Shown here piece after piece: positions 9,445-18,754 of a stretch of 64,000 nt of DNA. The stretch is from Planctomycetota bacterium. GTDB lineage: Bacteria; Planctomycetota; Planctomycetia; Isosphaerales; Isosphaeraceae. The stretch is from the NCBI GenBank assembly GCA_021791715.1, contig JAJYWB010000003.1:62001-126000 (forward strand), given 5' to 3'. Under the pieces are notes generated by a model that saw only the letters and a program-made list of their open reading frames with translations, was not told the origin of the DNA and searched no databases. Position 1 is the first letter of the stretch. Every line of letters starts with the position of its first letter. The position numbers were made by a program, and so were the translations under genes.

Positions 9445-10536
9445 TTGGCTTTGGAACCGTTCGATAAACCGTCGGGTTCGGGGGCGATATCGCTCGACGA
9501 GTGGATCGCGCTCAACGGCGAGATCACGGCGCTCACACGATCGGGAATTCCGCTTGAATGGGGGCTCGCCGAAACGGGTCGAAGTCTTGATGGACGATTG
9601 GGACGCGTCGTTCGCGCCCTGGCCGATCGGATGCGAAACGGCCAAAGCCTTTCCGATGCGATCGAAGCCGAAAAGGACGGTTTGCCTTCGATTTATCGAG
9701 CCGTCGTGAACGCGGGAATGCGGTCGGGGCGATTGACCTCGGCGCTCGAGAAGCTCGCCGAGATCGCGGTCGAACACGCCGAGACTCGGCGCGCGATCGC
9801 CGACGCGCTCTTTTATCCGATGATCGTCGTGCTCGCGGGCTACGCGCTCTTTCTCTTATTGATTCTGTATACGATTCCGACGGTGAAGGATACGTTCCTT
9901 TTGTTTCGGATGCCGATCCCCGCGGTCGTCTCTTGGCTTGTCGCCGCGGGGCGTTGGGCGCGGTATTGGGCGCCTTGGCCGCCGCTGTTCGTGATCCTGA
10001 CGACGTTCGGGATGATCGCCTCGACGCGTTCGACGGTCTTTGACGATCGGCGAAGTTCGGGGATCTTCGGGTTCCTCCGTCGTTTCGGCATGCGAACGCT
10101 TTTGGATCACACGCGAACGTCGATCTTCGCCGATTTGCTGGCGCTTTTGATCGAGCATCACGTTCCGTTTCCCGAGGCGATCGAGCTCGCGGCCGAGGCG
10201 AGCGGGTCGAATCGGCTCGTCGCCGCGGCTGCGAAGGGAGCGAAGGCGTGCCGCGAGGGCGAGCCTTGGGAACGCGCGATTCGGCTCGAAAACGCGTTTC
10301 CGGCGATCTTCGATTGGCTGGTGGCGAGCGCCTCGGGCGAACGCGAGATCGTGACGGCGCTTCGGCTCGCCGCCGAAGACGAACGCGACCGCGCCGAACG
10401 AGCCGCCTCAATGATTAAAATCTATTTACCGATGTTCGTGACGATCGCGGTCGGTGGAGCGGCGACTTCGCTTTACGTGCTTTCGCTCTTCGTTCCTTTT
10501 CGAGCGTTACTTGATGAATTATCGATTCCTTTGTAA
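9445..10536 (+). CDS. Type II secretion/pilus assembly membrane protein, GspF-like (first of three)
   Basis: About 363 residues with two T2SSF repeats, each followed by membrane segments. Typical features are LTRSGIPLEWGL, the helix with VVNAGMRSGRL (family usual ..AGE.SG.L), and the second-repeat counterpart LIEHHVPFPEAIELA. GspF is the polytopic platform protein that couples the cytoplasmic ATPase to pseudopilin assembly. I set the start at a TTG (9445) preceded by GGGAGAGG; the frame is open further upstream to a GTG at 9247, without support. It is the first gene of a seven-gene plus-strand run of GspF-like and pseudopilin-like genes. Confidence 0.82.
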   Translation: MALEPFDKPSGSGAISLDEWIALNGEITALTRSGIPLEWGLAETGRSLDGRLGRVVRALADRMRNGQSLSDAIEAEKDGLPSIYRAVVNAGMRSGRLTSALEKLAEIAVEHAETRRAIADALFYPMIVVLAGYALFLLLILYTIPTVKDTFLLFRMPIPAVVSWLVAAGRWARYWAPWPPLFVILTTFGMIASTRSTVFDDRRSSGIFGFLRRFGMRTLLDHTRTSIFADLLALLIEHHVPFPEAIELAAEASGSNRLVAAAAKGAKACREGEPWERAIRLENAFPAIFDWLVASASGEREIVTALRLAAEDERDRAERAASMIKIYLPMFVTIAVGGAATSLYVLSLFVPFRALLDELSIPL

Positions 10537-10570
10537 GGGATCGGTTCCTTTGTAACAGAGGCTCGCATTG

Positions 10571-11686
10571 ATGTCGGCGATCGACGACGATCCCGCGGCC
10601 GCGAAATTCGCGGGCGGGGGTTTGACGAAACGTGAGATCGAGATCCTGGCGCGGAGGATCGAGGGTTTTACACGCGCCGGGGTTTCGCTTTCTGAGGGAT
10701 TTCGACGTCTCGCTGCCGACGCTCCGAGCCGCGGCTTCCGTAATTATCTGATCGACGCGGCGACCGCTCTTGACGCGGGGGAGACGCTTGAAAACGTGCT
10801 TGAGCGGTCGTCGGAACGGCTACCAGGGTACGTACGAGGGCTGGTTGCGGCGGGGATTCGATCGGGTAAACTCGCCGCGATCCTCCGCGATCTGGCGGAA
10901 TCGGAACGTACCGAGGCGAAGATGCGTCGCCGTTTTCTCCTCGATTTGGCGCCTCCCGTATTGGCGATGATCGCGACGACCGCGGTTCTGCTGTTTATCA
11001 TGATATTCGTCGTTCCTGATTTTGAAACAATCATTCATGAACTAGAAAGACAATTACGAAACCCTCGCAACTCGATTCCTCGCGAGATCTGGGCGACCGA
11101 ATTGATTTTCGGCGCATCTCGTTTCATTCGATCGCTCGCCGGATCGGCGATGCTCGCTCTCGCGTTTTTTTCGGTATCGGCTTTGATCGTGAAGGAGATC
11201 GTGGCGGGAGGGAGATCGATCGAGGATATGATTTCACGTATTCCTCTTGTGCGAACGTTCTTTCGCACGAGCGCGATGGGACGATTGTGCGAAACGCTCG
11301 GCCTGCTCGTCGGTTCGGGCGTTCCTCTCGGCGAGGCGCTCGAACTCGCCGAGGATTGCGTGCGCGATCGACGCATCGCGCGGGGGTGTTTGCTCGCCGC
11401 CGATCGGACATCGCTGGGCGAATCGTTCGCTCGCGCGACGATCGAATCGACGTTGTTTCCACACGGATTTCAATCATTATTAGAATGGGCCGAGAAGCGT
11501 TCGGCGCTCGCCGATGTGTTGCGAATGCTTTCCGAGATTTTTTGGATTCGAGCGCGCGATCGAAGCGAGTTCATTCGCGCCGTTTCCATCATAGCGGCTT
11601 GGCTGATCGCGATCTTTTCATTTTCGCTCGTGTACACCGGGCTTTTTTTACCGATGTCTCGCATGATGAAATTGTTGTCTTATTGA
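10571..11686 (+). CDS. Type II secretion/pilus assembly membrane protein, GspF-like (second of three)
   Basis: About 371 residues with the same two-repeat T2SSF layout. The first repeat has FTRAGVSLSEGFRRLA, then VAAGIRSGKLAAILRDLAES, then a strong membrane segment (VLAMIATTAVLLFIMIFVV). The second repeat has ETLGLLVGSGVPLGEALELA and ends with a C-terminal membrane helix. ATG at 10571 is preferred over the TTG just before it; AGAGG lies upstream. It is 34 bp downstream of the first GspF-like gene and clearly diverged from it, so it is a true paralogue and not a recent copy. It is probably a second platform subunit or the platform of an alternative ATPase. Confidence 0.82.
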   Translation: MSAIDDDPAAAKFAGGGLTKREIEILARRIEGFTRAGVSLSEGFRRLAADAPSRGFRNYLIDAATALDAGETLENVLERSSERLPGYVRGLVAAGIRSGKLAAILRDLAESERTEAKMRRRFLLDLAPPVLAMIATTAVLLFIMIFVVPDFETIIHELERQLRNPRNSIPREIWATELIFGASRFIRSLAGSAMLALAFFSVSALIVKEIVAGGRSIEDMISRIPLVRTFFRTSAMGRLCETLGLLVGSGVPLGEALELAEDCVRDRRIARGCLLAADRTSLGESFARATIESTLFPHGFQSLLEWAEKRSALADVLRMLSEIFWIRARDRSEFIRAVSIIAAWLIAIFSFSLVYTGLFLPMSRMMKLLSY

Positions 11687-11719
11687 GTTTGATCATTGAT
11701 AAGGGATGAGCGATCCGAT

Positions 11720-12964
11720 ATGTCCGAACGCAAATACGATCAATGGGGCGAGCGAATCAAGCCGAGAGCCGTCGAAACTTACGTCGTGAAAAAACGCGGT
11801 CTCTCGGTGCGCAAGATCATGATCGCGATCGCGATTGTGGCGACCGTGCTCTATTTCGCCTTGATCTCACTCGCTTTGTTACTTTTCTTAGGCGTTCCTT
11901 TTTTGATCTTGTTCGGTTTCGGATTGAGGACGATTTTCGAGCGCAGGCTGTCGACGCATCAAAACGGATTGGCGAGCGTTCTCGTGCTCGCAACCGAGAA
12001 AAACGCTCCGCTCTCCCCCGCTATCGAGGCTTACTCCGAGCTCTGTTCGGGTAAATACCGCGTTCGCGCGCGCGATCTCGCCGAGCGACTGGCGGACGGC
12101 GAGCTTTTGCCGCGAGCGCTCGCAGAGATCCCCTCGATCCTCCCGGTCGACGATCAACTCCTGATTCGTGTCGCGTTTTATCGCGGCGATTTATCCGCGA
12201 CGCTCCGCGGCCTCCTCGTCCGAGGCAAGCGCTTTTCGGAAACGCTCGGATCGATCGCCGGCGAAAACTCATATCTCTTTTTTTTGTTTTTTGTCGTTTT
12301 GAGCGTCTTCGAGTTCACGGCGAAGTTTCTCGCGCCGAAATATGTCGCTATACTTGAAGACTTTCATATGCCGATTCCGTTTGTTTTAGAAAAACTCTCG
12401 GCGCTCGATTCCTCGTTCGTAAACGTTCCGGTACTTGATCTCGTCCGCTTTGGATTGGCCGCGGCGCTTTTGATCGCGCTCTTCGGGCGCCTATTCGGAT
12501 TTTGGCGGCGCGGGATACCAATCTTGCGAGGTTTGATAACACGCTCCGATACGCTTCTGATCGTTCGTTCGCTCGCGATCGTCGCCGCGGCGAATCGTCC
12601 GCTGAGCGATGCGATCGACGTTCTAGCCCGGTCGTTCCCCAAGAGGTCGGTGCGTCATAGGCTCGATAGCGCGCTCGAACGGATCGAAGCGGGAGGCGAT
12701 TGGCTCGACGCGCTTTTAAATAAACGATTGATTACGCGTGACGATCATCGACTGCTCGACTCGGCTCGCCGCGCCGGCAATCTTGAATGGGCTCTTAAAG
12801 AACTCGCCGATCAGGGGCGACGAAGGCTCGAGCGGCGCAATCGATCGATCGCCGCGGTCGTTAACGTCTTCGCGATCATGACGGCGGGAGGAATCGTCTT
12901 TATGCTCGCGCTCGCGTATTTTTATCCGCTCGTCGTCTTGATCCAAAGAATGGCGAATTTATGA
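11720..12964 (+). CDS. Type II secretion/pilus assembly membrane protein, GspF-like (third, most diverged)
   Basis: About 414 residues. Unlike the other two it starts with a basic segment and a hydrophobic hairpin (residues about 27-65) ahead of the first T2SSF-like helical domain (LASVLVLATEKNAPLSPAIE). The second repeat is recognisable in LLIVRSLAIVAAANRPLSDA and ARRAGNLEWALKELADQ. A C-terminal membrane helix ends the protein. The assignment rests on fold pattern and operon position more than on strict motifs. The start is the ATG at 11720; a TTG at 11696 is in frame. Its stop overlaps the following pseudopilin start as ATGA. Confidence 0.72.
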   Translation: MSERKYDQWGERIKPRAVETYVVKKRGLSVRKIMIAIAIVATVLYFALISLALLLFLGVPFLILFGFGLRTIFERRLSTHQNGLASVLVLATEKNAPLSPAIEAYSELCSGKYRVRARDLAERLADGELLPRALAEIPSILPVDDQLLIRVAFYRGDLSATLRGLLVRGKRFSETLGSIAGENSYLFFLFFVVLSVFEFTAKFLAPKYVAILEDFHMPIPFVLEKLSALDSSFVNVPVLDLVRFGLAAALLIALFGRLFGFWRRGIPILRGLITRSDTLLIVRSLAIVAAANRPLSDAIDVLARSFPKRSVRHRLDSALERIEAGGDWLDALLNKRLITRDDHRLLDSARRAGNLEWALKELADQGRRRLERRNRSIAAVVNVFAIMTAGGIVFMLALAYFYPLVVLIQRMANL

Positions 12965-13389
12965 GACGCGTTCGATTCAGCATCCACAAAAGGCGCGGTT
13001 ATCACCTGATGGAGATCGCGGGAGCGATCGTCGTGCTGGGGGTCGCCGCGACATTGACGACTCGGTTGATCGTCGAATCGACGCGGGTCGAACGCTCCAA
13101 TTCGAGACGAATGATCGCGATCAACGAGGCGTCGAACGTCGTCGAGCGCCTTGCGACGATCGATTGGGATCGCCTCGACGCCGATCTCGCCGTCGCGACG
13201 AAGCTCGATCCCGACGCCGCGGCTCGGCTTCCACAAGCTTCGCTTAAAACGACGATCGATCGGTCCAAAGAGGATCTATTGATTAAAAAAATACAAGTGG
13301 AGATCGCCTGGATGGATTCGACCGGAACGCGCGCCCGCCCGGTTACGCTGACGGTTTGGCGCGCTCGGCCGGGGAGGAACGCGCGATGA
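12961..13389 (+). CDS. Pseudopilin-like protein (GspI type)
   Basis: A 142-residue protein with a basic leader (residues 1-13), then GYHLMEIAGAIVVLGVAA. This resembles the type IV prepilin site G|FTLLEV.., with Glu at about +5 after the Gly and a hydrophobic N-terminal helix. The middle region with NEASNVVERLATIDWDRL resembles GspI/PulI minor pseudopilins. It would be processed by a prepilin peptidase and sit in the inner-membrane pseudopilus tip. Both ends overlap neighbours by four bases (ATGA), so it is tightly coupled in the operon. Confidence 0.68.
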   Translation: MRRVRFSIHKRRGYHLMEIAGAIVVLGVAATLTTRLIVESTRVERSNSRRMIAINEASNVVERLATIDWDRLDADLAVATKLDPDAAARLPQASLKTTIDRSKEDLLIKKIQVEIAWMDSTGTRARPVTLTVWRARPGRNAR

Positions 13390-13919
13390 TCAAACCAAGG
13401 CGCGGGATGACGATCACCGAGATGATGGTTGTGATGAGCATCAACTTCATTCTTTTCAGCATTTGCGCGGGTATGGCGAGCCTGCTCGTCAAGATCGATC
13501 GAGCGTGCCGGTCTGGGATGCGCGATTCGACGGGGATCGAAAGGCTTCGCACCCGGTTCCTCAAAGACGTTCACGGCGCCGAGACGGCGACGATCGACGA
13601 CGATCCGATCGGTCCGAAATCCGAGCCTTCGAAACCGGGTCGATCGCTCGCGATCGTCCTTTTTGATCGTCATAAAATGGTTTATCGAATCGATGGGAAA
13701 AGGTTGATTCGTTCGTTTGAGGTCGACGGTAAGCCGAGAGAAGACGCGTTCGCGTTCGGCTCGCTCGTTCCGGTCGGTTTTGAACGCACCGGGGACGGCC
13801 GGGGAATCGTTTCGCTCAAATTCGAAGGTAACGCGTCGGTGCACGTCAGGATCGACGCCGCGATCGGCTTCGACGGTCGCTTTAACGACGAGGAGAGCGA
13901 GCATGACGCGAAACAATAA
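13386..13919 (+). CDS. Pseudopilin-like protein (GspJ type)
   Basis: About 177 residues, beginning MIKPRRGMTITEMMVVMSIN, a clear prepilin leader: short basic segment, Gly, MTITE with Glu at +5, then a hydrophobic helix. The rest (FLKDVHGAETATIDDD, VYRIDGKRLIRS) has the beta-rich look of GspJ minor pseudopilins. The ATG at 13386 overlaps the previous stop; an in-frame start at 13356 would lie inside the upstream gene. It is likely a minor pseudopilin acting with the GspI-like and GspK-like neighbours. Confidence 0.7.
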   Translation: MIKPRRGMTITEMMVVMSINFILFSICAGMASLLVKIDRACRSGMRDSTGIERLRTRFLKDVHGAETATIDDDPIGPKSEPSKPGRSLAIVLFDRHKMVYRIDGKRLIRSFEVDGKPREDAFAFGSLVPVGFERTGDGRGIVSLKFEGNASVHVRIDAAIGFDGRFNDEESEHDAKQ

Positions 13920-14337
13920 AACTCACATGGAATATCATGTAACGACGCGAGCCAATCGTCGCGGCGCTGCGCTTTTGATCGTGCTGGTCGCTCTTGTGAT
14001 TCTTATGATCATGTCGGCGACGATTACGCGATTGATCGCGGTTCGGAGACGCGAGCTTTTGCTTGAGGAGCGAAGGATCCAGGCCGATCGGCTCGCCGAA
14101 TCGGCGATCGACCGAGCCCGCGCGTCGCTTTTGAAGAATCCCGAATACGCGGGAGAAACGTGGCGAATCGCCGCGAGCGAACTCGGCGGACGCGACGACG
14201 CGGTCGTTGAGATTCAGGTTGAACGCGTAACCGATCGGCCGAATCGACGCGACGTGAACGTTCGCGCCGATTACCCGATCGATCCCGCTCGGCGCGACCG
14301 TCGATCCAAACACGCTCGTATCACTTTAAATCGATAG
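13903..14337 (+). CDS. PilX/GspK-like minor pilus assembly protein
   Basis: About 144 residues. The N-terminus has RRGAALLIVLVALVILMIMS, typical of PilX/GspK proteins (G.ALL.VL..L..L), which often lack the canonical Glu. After it come ERRIQADRLAESAIDRARA and a short globular part. It is much shorter than GspK (about 300 residues), so it may be a reduced tip subunit. The start at 13903 has AGGAGAG upstream and overlaps the previous gene by 17 bases. Confidence 0.66.
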   Translation: MTRNNKTHMEYHVTTRANRRGAALLIVLVALVILMIMSATITRLIAVRRRELLLEERRIQADRLAESAIDRARASLLKNPEYAGETWRIAASELGGRDDAVVEIQVERVTDRPNRRDVNVRADYPIDPARRDRRSKHARITLNR

Positions 14338-14358
14338 ACGATCTTGAGGAGATTGATT

Positions 14359-15228
14359 ATGAACCGTTATCGATCAAACCGCTCGGGTTTTACCTTGATC
14401 GAGCTGTTGGTGGTGATCGCGATCATCGCGGTATTGATCGCTTTATTACTTCCGGCGATTCAGCAATCGCGTGAGGCGGCACGGCGATCGCAATGCGTGA
14501 ACAACCTGATGCAATTGAGCATTGCGCTCGCGAATTACGAATCGGCGCACGAGGCGCTGCCGCCTGGGGTCGTCGATTCGGCGAAGGGGCCGATTTCGAG
14601 CGCTCCCTCGGGTTATCATTACGGCTGGATCGTTCAGATTCTTCCTTATATGGGTGAATCGGTCGTTTATAAGCATTTTCATCCCAAAGTGTCGGTTTAC
14701 GACGATTCGAATTCGACCGTGCGGGGAATCACGTTGCGTTCCTTCTTATGTCCGAGCGATCCCGGCCCTGGATCGCCGCCGGTTGAAGCGCCGACGAACT
14801 ACGCGGCGTGCCACCACGACGACGAGGCGCCGATCGCGTCGAACAACAAGGGATGTTTTTACTTAAATAGTTTTGTACGTTTGGAAGACGTGGCCGACGG
14901 TTTATCGAACACGATTTTTCTGGGCGAAAAGGTGCTCGAAATCGATCTGGGGTGGGCTTCGGGAACGCGATCGACGTTGCGGAACACGGGGACCGCGATC
15001 AATGGAACGGCGACGACGCGATCGCTCACGGGCGCGACGTCGACGACTCTTCCCGCAGGTTTCACGCCTTTAAGCGTTGGGGGATTCGGATCGTATCATC
15101 CGGGAGGGTCAAACTTCGCGATGGGAGACGGCTCGGTACGGTTTCTCAAGAATTCGATCAGCCCGGCGGTTTATCAGAGGCTTGGAGCGCGCGACGACGG
15201 ACAGCTCGTCGACGGCGCTCAGTTTTGA
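14359..15228 (+). CDS. DUF1559 pseudopilin-type protein
   Basis: About 289 residues. The prepilin signal RSGFTLIELLVVIAIIAVL is textbook, followed by LLPAIQQSREAARRSQC, the hallmark entry into the DUF1559 (SBP_bac_10-like) domain of planctomycetes. The C-terminal motif GGSNFAMGDGSVRFL is also characteristic. These proteins are among the most expanded families in planctomycetes and are probably secreted or pseudopilus-associated; their exact role is unknown. GAGGAGA lies 8 bases before the ATG. Its place at the end of a GspF/I/J/K-like operon suggests it is the major pseudopilin or main cargo of this machine. Confidence 0.92.
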   Translation: MNRYRSNRSGFTLIELLVVIAIIAVLIALLLPAIQQSREAARRSQCVNNLMQLSIALANYESAHEALPPGVVDSAKGPISSAPSGYHYGWIVQILPYMGESVVYKHFHPKVSVYDDSNSTVRGITLRSFLCPSDPGPGSPPVEAPTNYAACHHDDEAPIASNNKGCFYLNSFVRLEDVADGLSNTIFLGEKVLEIDLGWASGTRSTLRNTGTAINGTATTRSLTGATSTTLPAGFTPLSVGGFGSYHPGGSNFAMGDGSVRFLKNSISPAVYQRLGARDDGQLVDGAQF

Positions 15229-15739
15229 TCGATCGATCCGCGGAGGTGGGCAAAGAATTTCGCGCATTCAACCGGATTGCACGGTGCGTTTTCAATCGGT
15301 TCGTCGAATCCGCTGGTGAGCCCGATTGATTATTTGTAGATTCCAAGATAAATAGGATTAATGACAAAAAATTATAAAGCCGGCTCACCAGGAGGTTCGC
15401 CCTCCCAAAGATCGCCGTCTCAATTGATCGCCCTCCCAATTGATCGCCTTTGTAAAGAACAAGTCGAACGGCGATAACCGACGCGGGTGATTGATCGCCT
15501 TCGCGACGATCGAATCGATCAGAGATATCCGACGCGCCCAATTGGGAGGGCGAACCTCCTGGTGAGCCGAATTGATTATTTCTTGAATCTAAATGATATA
15601 AGAAAAATTATAAAACGACCTGTATTAATAAAGCCGGCTCACCAGGAGGTTCGCCCTCCCAAAGATCGCCCTCCCAAAGATCGCCCTCCCGATGTTCGAC
15701 CTTCTAATGATCGGATCGCCTTTGCGACGATCGAATCGA
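15229..15739. repeat. Intergenic region with MITE-like inverted-repeat elements
   Basis: No gene is supported. A 27-bp perfect inverted repeat has arms at 15542-15568 and 15636-15662 around a 67-bp AT-rich core, giving a 121-bp element. A second, left-truncated copy has GGTGAGCC at 15315-15322, a similar AT-rich core and the full right arm at 15382-15408. Each right arm is followed by short tandem repeats of about 15 bp built on GATCGCCCTCCCAA. No transposase is nearby. A small non-autonomous mobile element or a structured RNA motif are both possible. Confidence 0.75.
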
Positions 15740-18463
15740 TCATCGATAACCGATGATATCGGGGCCGACTTCGACGCGGACGAGCGAATCGGCGTCGAGA
15801 TTGCGGCTCGCGACCGAGCGGATTTCGTCGGGGGTGAGTGCGGCGATCCGTTCGAGCGAGCGAACCGGCTCGTCGAGCGGCAAGCCGATCCGTTCGAGTT
15901 CGACAAGGCATTCGGCGCGTCGGCCCACGGTTTGATGTTCGTAAACCCACGCTCCGCTCTGGTAACGCAAAGCGGCTTCGATCTCGGTGTCGGAGAATCG
16001 CCCCTCGGCGATCGCTCGAATTTGACCGATCGTCGCCGCGACGGCTCGATCGACCTGATCGGGGCTTGTCGCGAACGCGACACGCACGATTCCAGGCACG
16101 CGATCGGCCGATTCGACGATCCCTCCCGCGAGCGAATAAACAATTCCCATACGTTCGCGCAATAATAAGCTAAGACGATCGTTGAACCCGGGCCCGCCGA
16201 TCAGAATGTGCTCAACGATTTGGAGCGCGTCGAAATCGGGATGATCGCGGGCGATTCCGAGATGTCCCAGCACGACCTCTGAGCGTTCGCCCGAGCGAGC
16301 GATTCGGCTCGTCACGGCGCGGGGAATCGCGTTCGGCCGCGGGACCGGCGGCAACGATTCGCCGCGCGACGGCCATTTTTTAAACGCGGTCGATACGATC
16401 TTGCTCAACCGGCGACCGTCGAAATCTCCCGCTATCGCCAGGATCGCGTCGTCGGGGCGATAAAAATCCTTATAGTGTGAAAGAATATTATCAGGCGTGA
16501 TTTTGGCGATCGATTCGGCGGATCCGCGCGGGTCGCGAGCGAACGGGTGATCTTGATAGATCAGTTCGTGGAAGCGTCGATCGGCGAGATACGCCGGATC
16601 GTCGCAATCGACTTTGAGATCGCTGATAATGCGTTCTTTGATCCATTTGAGATCATGATTTGAGAATTCGGAATGGACGACGATATCGGCGACGAGATTG
16701 AGCGCGTTGGCGAGGTCCTCGGAGCGGACTCGGAGCGAGATTCGCGACGGATTGATTTCGATCGCTCCTCCGAGGTCTTCGATTTTGGAGACGATGCGAT
16801 CGTGCGATTCGATCGCGGTCCCCTCTTCGATGAGCCGCGAAACGAGATTCGCGACGCCCGGTTTTTTTTCGCGCAGCATGCCGGCGTCGAGCGAAAGTTC
16901 GAGCGCCGCGATCCCCGTCGCGGGGCGACGCTCCGAAACGAGCCTCATTCCGTTTTCAAGGACGGTCCGCACGGGATGAAACTCGACCGAATTCGGCGAA
17001 CGGAATCGTTTAAAAAAGGTGAGCGAATCTTCAATTGAAACGAGGTCGTCGCGCGTCGGAAATTCGTCGTACGAATTCTGATCTTTACGAATGATAGAAT
17101 CTGTATTTGATTTGACAGGTTCGGGATCGGCCGGGTTTATCGAGAGCGCCGTCGTTTTTGAGAACGACGTCGTTTTTCTCGCGTCGGGGGCGAGGACGCC
17201 GAGGGTCAAGCGGTCGTCGTTGAAATATGTGGAGGCGACGCGGCGGACGTCTTCGGCCTCGACGGCGAGGCCGGCTTCGAGTTCGCGGCGCCAGACGCGC
17301 CAGTCGTCCCAAACCGCGACCGATCCCAACCCCGCGGCGAGGCCGAGGAGATCCTCGCGCTCCCACCTTCGCGCCGCGTCGAGCCGCGTCCGATTCCACG
17401 CCATATCGGCTTCGCTCGGTCCCTCGGAGATCAGTTCGTCGATCGTTTCCAAAATCGCGTTTTCTATCTCTTGTATTTTTACTTTTTTAGGGTATTCGAC
17501 TTGAATGATCGCGCGGCCGTCGAGGCGTGCGGCGTCGATTCCGGCGTCCACATATGTTGCGATGCGTCTTTTTTCGACGAGTTCGCGCCAGAGGCGGGCG
17601 CGGCGTCCGACCCCCAGGAGACCGACGAGCGATTCGAGCGCCGGGATATCGGCGTGTCCCTCGGCGACGGCTCGCCAGCCGAAGAGCGCCCGCGCGACGG
17701 GTTCGGGGCGAGTGAGGCGAAACTCGCGCCGAGCGGTTTGCGGCGGCTCGATCGGCGTCGAATCGTTCCGCGACCGTTCGGCGCCTTCGATCTTACCGAT
17801 CAAGGCCTCGATCGTGTCCAAAGCTCGATCGGCCTGAACGCCCCCCGCGACGACGAGCGTCGCGCCCCTGGGCGTGTAATGAGCCGCGTGGAAGGCGCGC
17901 AGATCTTCCGCGGTTATCGATTCCAGATCGGCGCCGCGACCGACGATCGGATTGCGATACGGATGAACAAGATAACTTGTTTCCAAGTGTGTTTGTTCCA
18001 GCAGCGCTTGTGCGCTATCGGCGTCTCGCATGCGTTCTTCTTGAATCACGCGGCGTTCGGAATCGACCTCGCGGGGATCGAACGCGGCGTCGCGGATGCG
18101 GTCGGCTTCGATCTCGAGCGCGATCTCCCACCGATCGGCGGGGAAGACGAACCAATAACGCGTCCAGTCGTCGGCGGTTTCGGCGTTCGTCGACCCCGCG
18201 CCGGCGTATGTGAGAGCGTCGATTCGTCCCTTGGGGAACCTCTCGGTTCCTTTAAACAGCATGTGTTCAACAAAGTGCGCCAGGCCCGTTTTGCCGGCTG
18301 GGTCGTCGACCGATCCCGCGGGATGGTAGAGGTCGCACACGACGATCGACGCGTTGGGATCGGGGATCACGAACGCATTGAGCCCGTTGGGCGTCACGCG
18401 ATTGAAAACGGGCGTGTCGTTCATCCAAGCGGGTACGGGGCGAGCGGTCGTCCTGCGTGCCAT
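15740..18463 (-). CDS. M16 zinc protease, two-domain fusion
   Basis: A 907-residue protein. The N-terminal half carries the inverted zinc motif HFVEH (HxxEH) at about residue 65, followed by the fixed distance to the third zinc ligand region (DPREVDSERRVIQEE). The second half, from about residue 460, is another M16-like pair of domains but lacks HxxEH (KKPGVANLVSRLIEEGT), so it is the usual inactive partner. Such fusions resemble PqqL or the mitochondrial processing peptidase pair in one chain. No signal peptide is evident, so cytoplasmic or periplasmic location is open. AGAGG precedes the ATG. It is convergent with the DUF1559 gene. Confidence 0.88.
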   Translation of the reverse strand: MARRTTARPVPAWMNDTPVFNRVTPNGLNAFVIPDPNASIVVCDLYHPAGSVDDPAGKTGLAHFVEHMLFKGTERFPKGRIDALTYAGAGSTNAETADDWTRYWFVFPADRWEIALEIEADRIRDAAFDPREVDSERRVIQEERMRDADSAQALLEQTHLETSYLVHPYRNPIVGRGADLESITAEDLRAFHAAHYTPRGATLVVAGGVQADRALDTIEALIGKIEGAERSRNDSTPIEPPQTARREFRLTRPEPVARALFGWRAVAEGHADIPALESLVGLLGVGRRARLWRELVEKRRIATYVDAGIDAARLDGRAIIQVEYPKKVKIQEIENAILETIDELISEGPSEADMAWNRTRLDAARRWEREDLLGLAAGLGSVAVWDDWRVWRRELEAGLAVEAEDVRRVASTYFNDDRLTLGVLAPDARKTTSFSKTTALSINPADPEPVKSNTDSIIRKDQNSYDEFPTRDDLVSIEDSLTFFKRFRSPNSVEFHPVRTVLENGMRLVSERRPATGIAALELSLDAGMLREKKPGVANLVSRLIEEGTAIESHDRIVSKIEDLGGAIEINPSRISLRVRSEDLANALNLVADIVVHSEFSNHDLKWIKERIISDLKVDCDDPAYLADRRFHELIYQDHPFARDPRGSAESIAKITPDNILSHYKDFYRPDDAILAIAGDFDGRRLSKIVSTAFKKWPSRGESLPPVPRPNAIPRAVTSRIARSGERSEVVLGHLGIARDHPDFDALQIVEHILIGGPGFNDRLSLLLRERMGIVYSLAGGIVESADRVPGIVRVAFATSPDQVDRAVAATIGQIRAIAEGRFSDTEIEAALRYQSGAWVYEHQTVGRRAECLVELERIGLPLDEPVRSLERIAALTPDEIRSVASRNLDADSLVRVEVGPDIIGYR

Positions 18464-18754
18464 GGACCTCTATCTATCTTACAAAAGTTAGGGAAATCGT
18501 CGTCGCGCCTTCGATCACGTTCGGCGACACTTCGCCTTCTCGGTTTTGAGCGATCGAGTCGACCCGATCGCGGAACAATCGTCGATCAATCGACCGCGCG
18601 ACGCGAATCTTATCGCGTCTTTCCTCATTGTACCAGCAAAGGAAGAGGAGGCTCGCCTGTCGTCGAAGCCGAGATTGTGTATAGAATTTCCCTACGAGCG
18701 ATCACACGAGCGATCGAGGTTATTCTCCCCCCAATGTGAAAGCGATGAAAGCCG

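Noticed and set aside
15315..15685. Insertion sequence with its own transposase
   Set aside because: The inverted repeats enclose only 67 bp and no transposase-like frame exists nearby.
17471..18739. Long open frame of about 420 codons on the plus strand
   Set aside because: It lies antisense to the well-supported M16 protease, with Arg/Asp/Gly-rich composition typical of GC-rich shadow frames.
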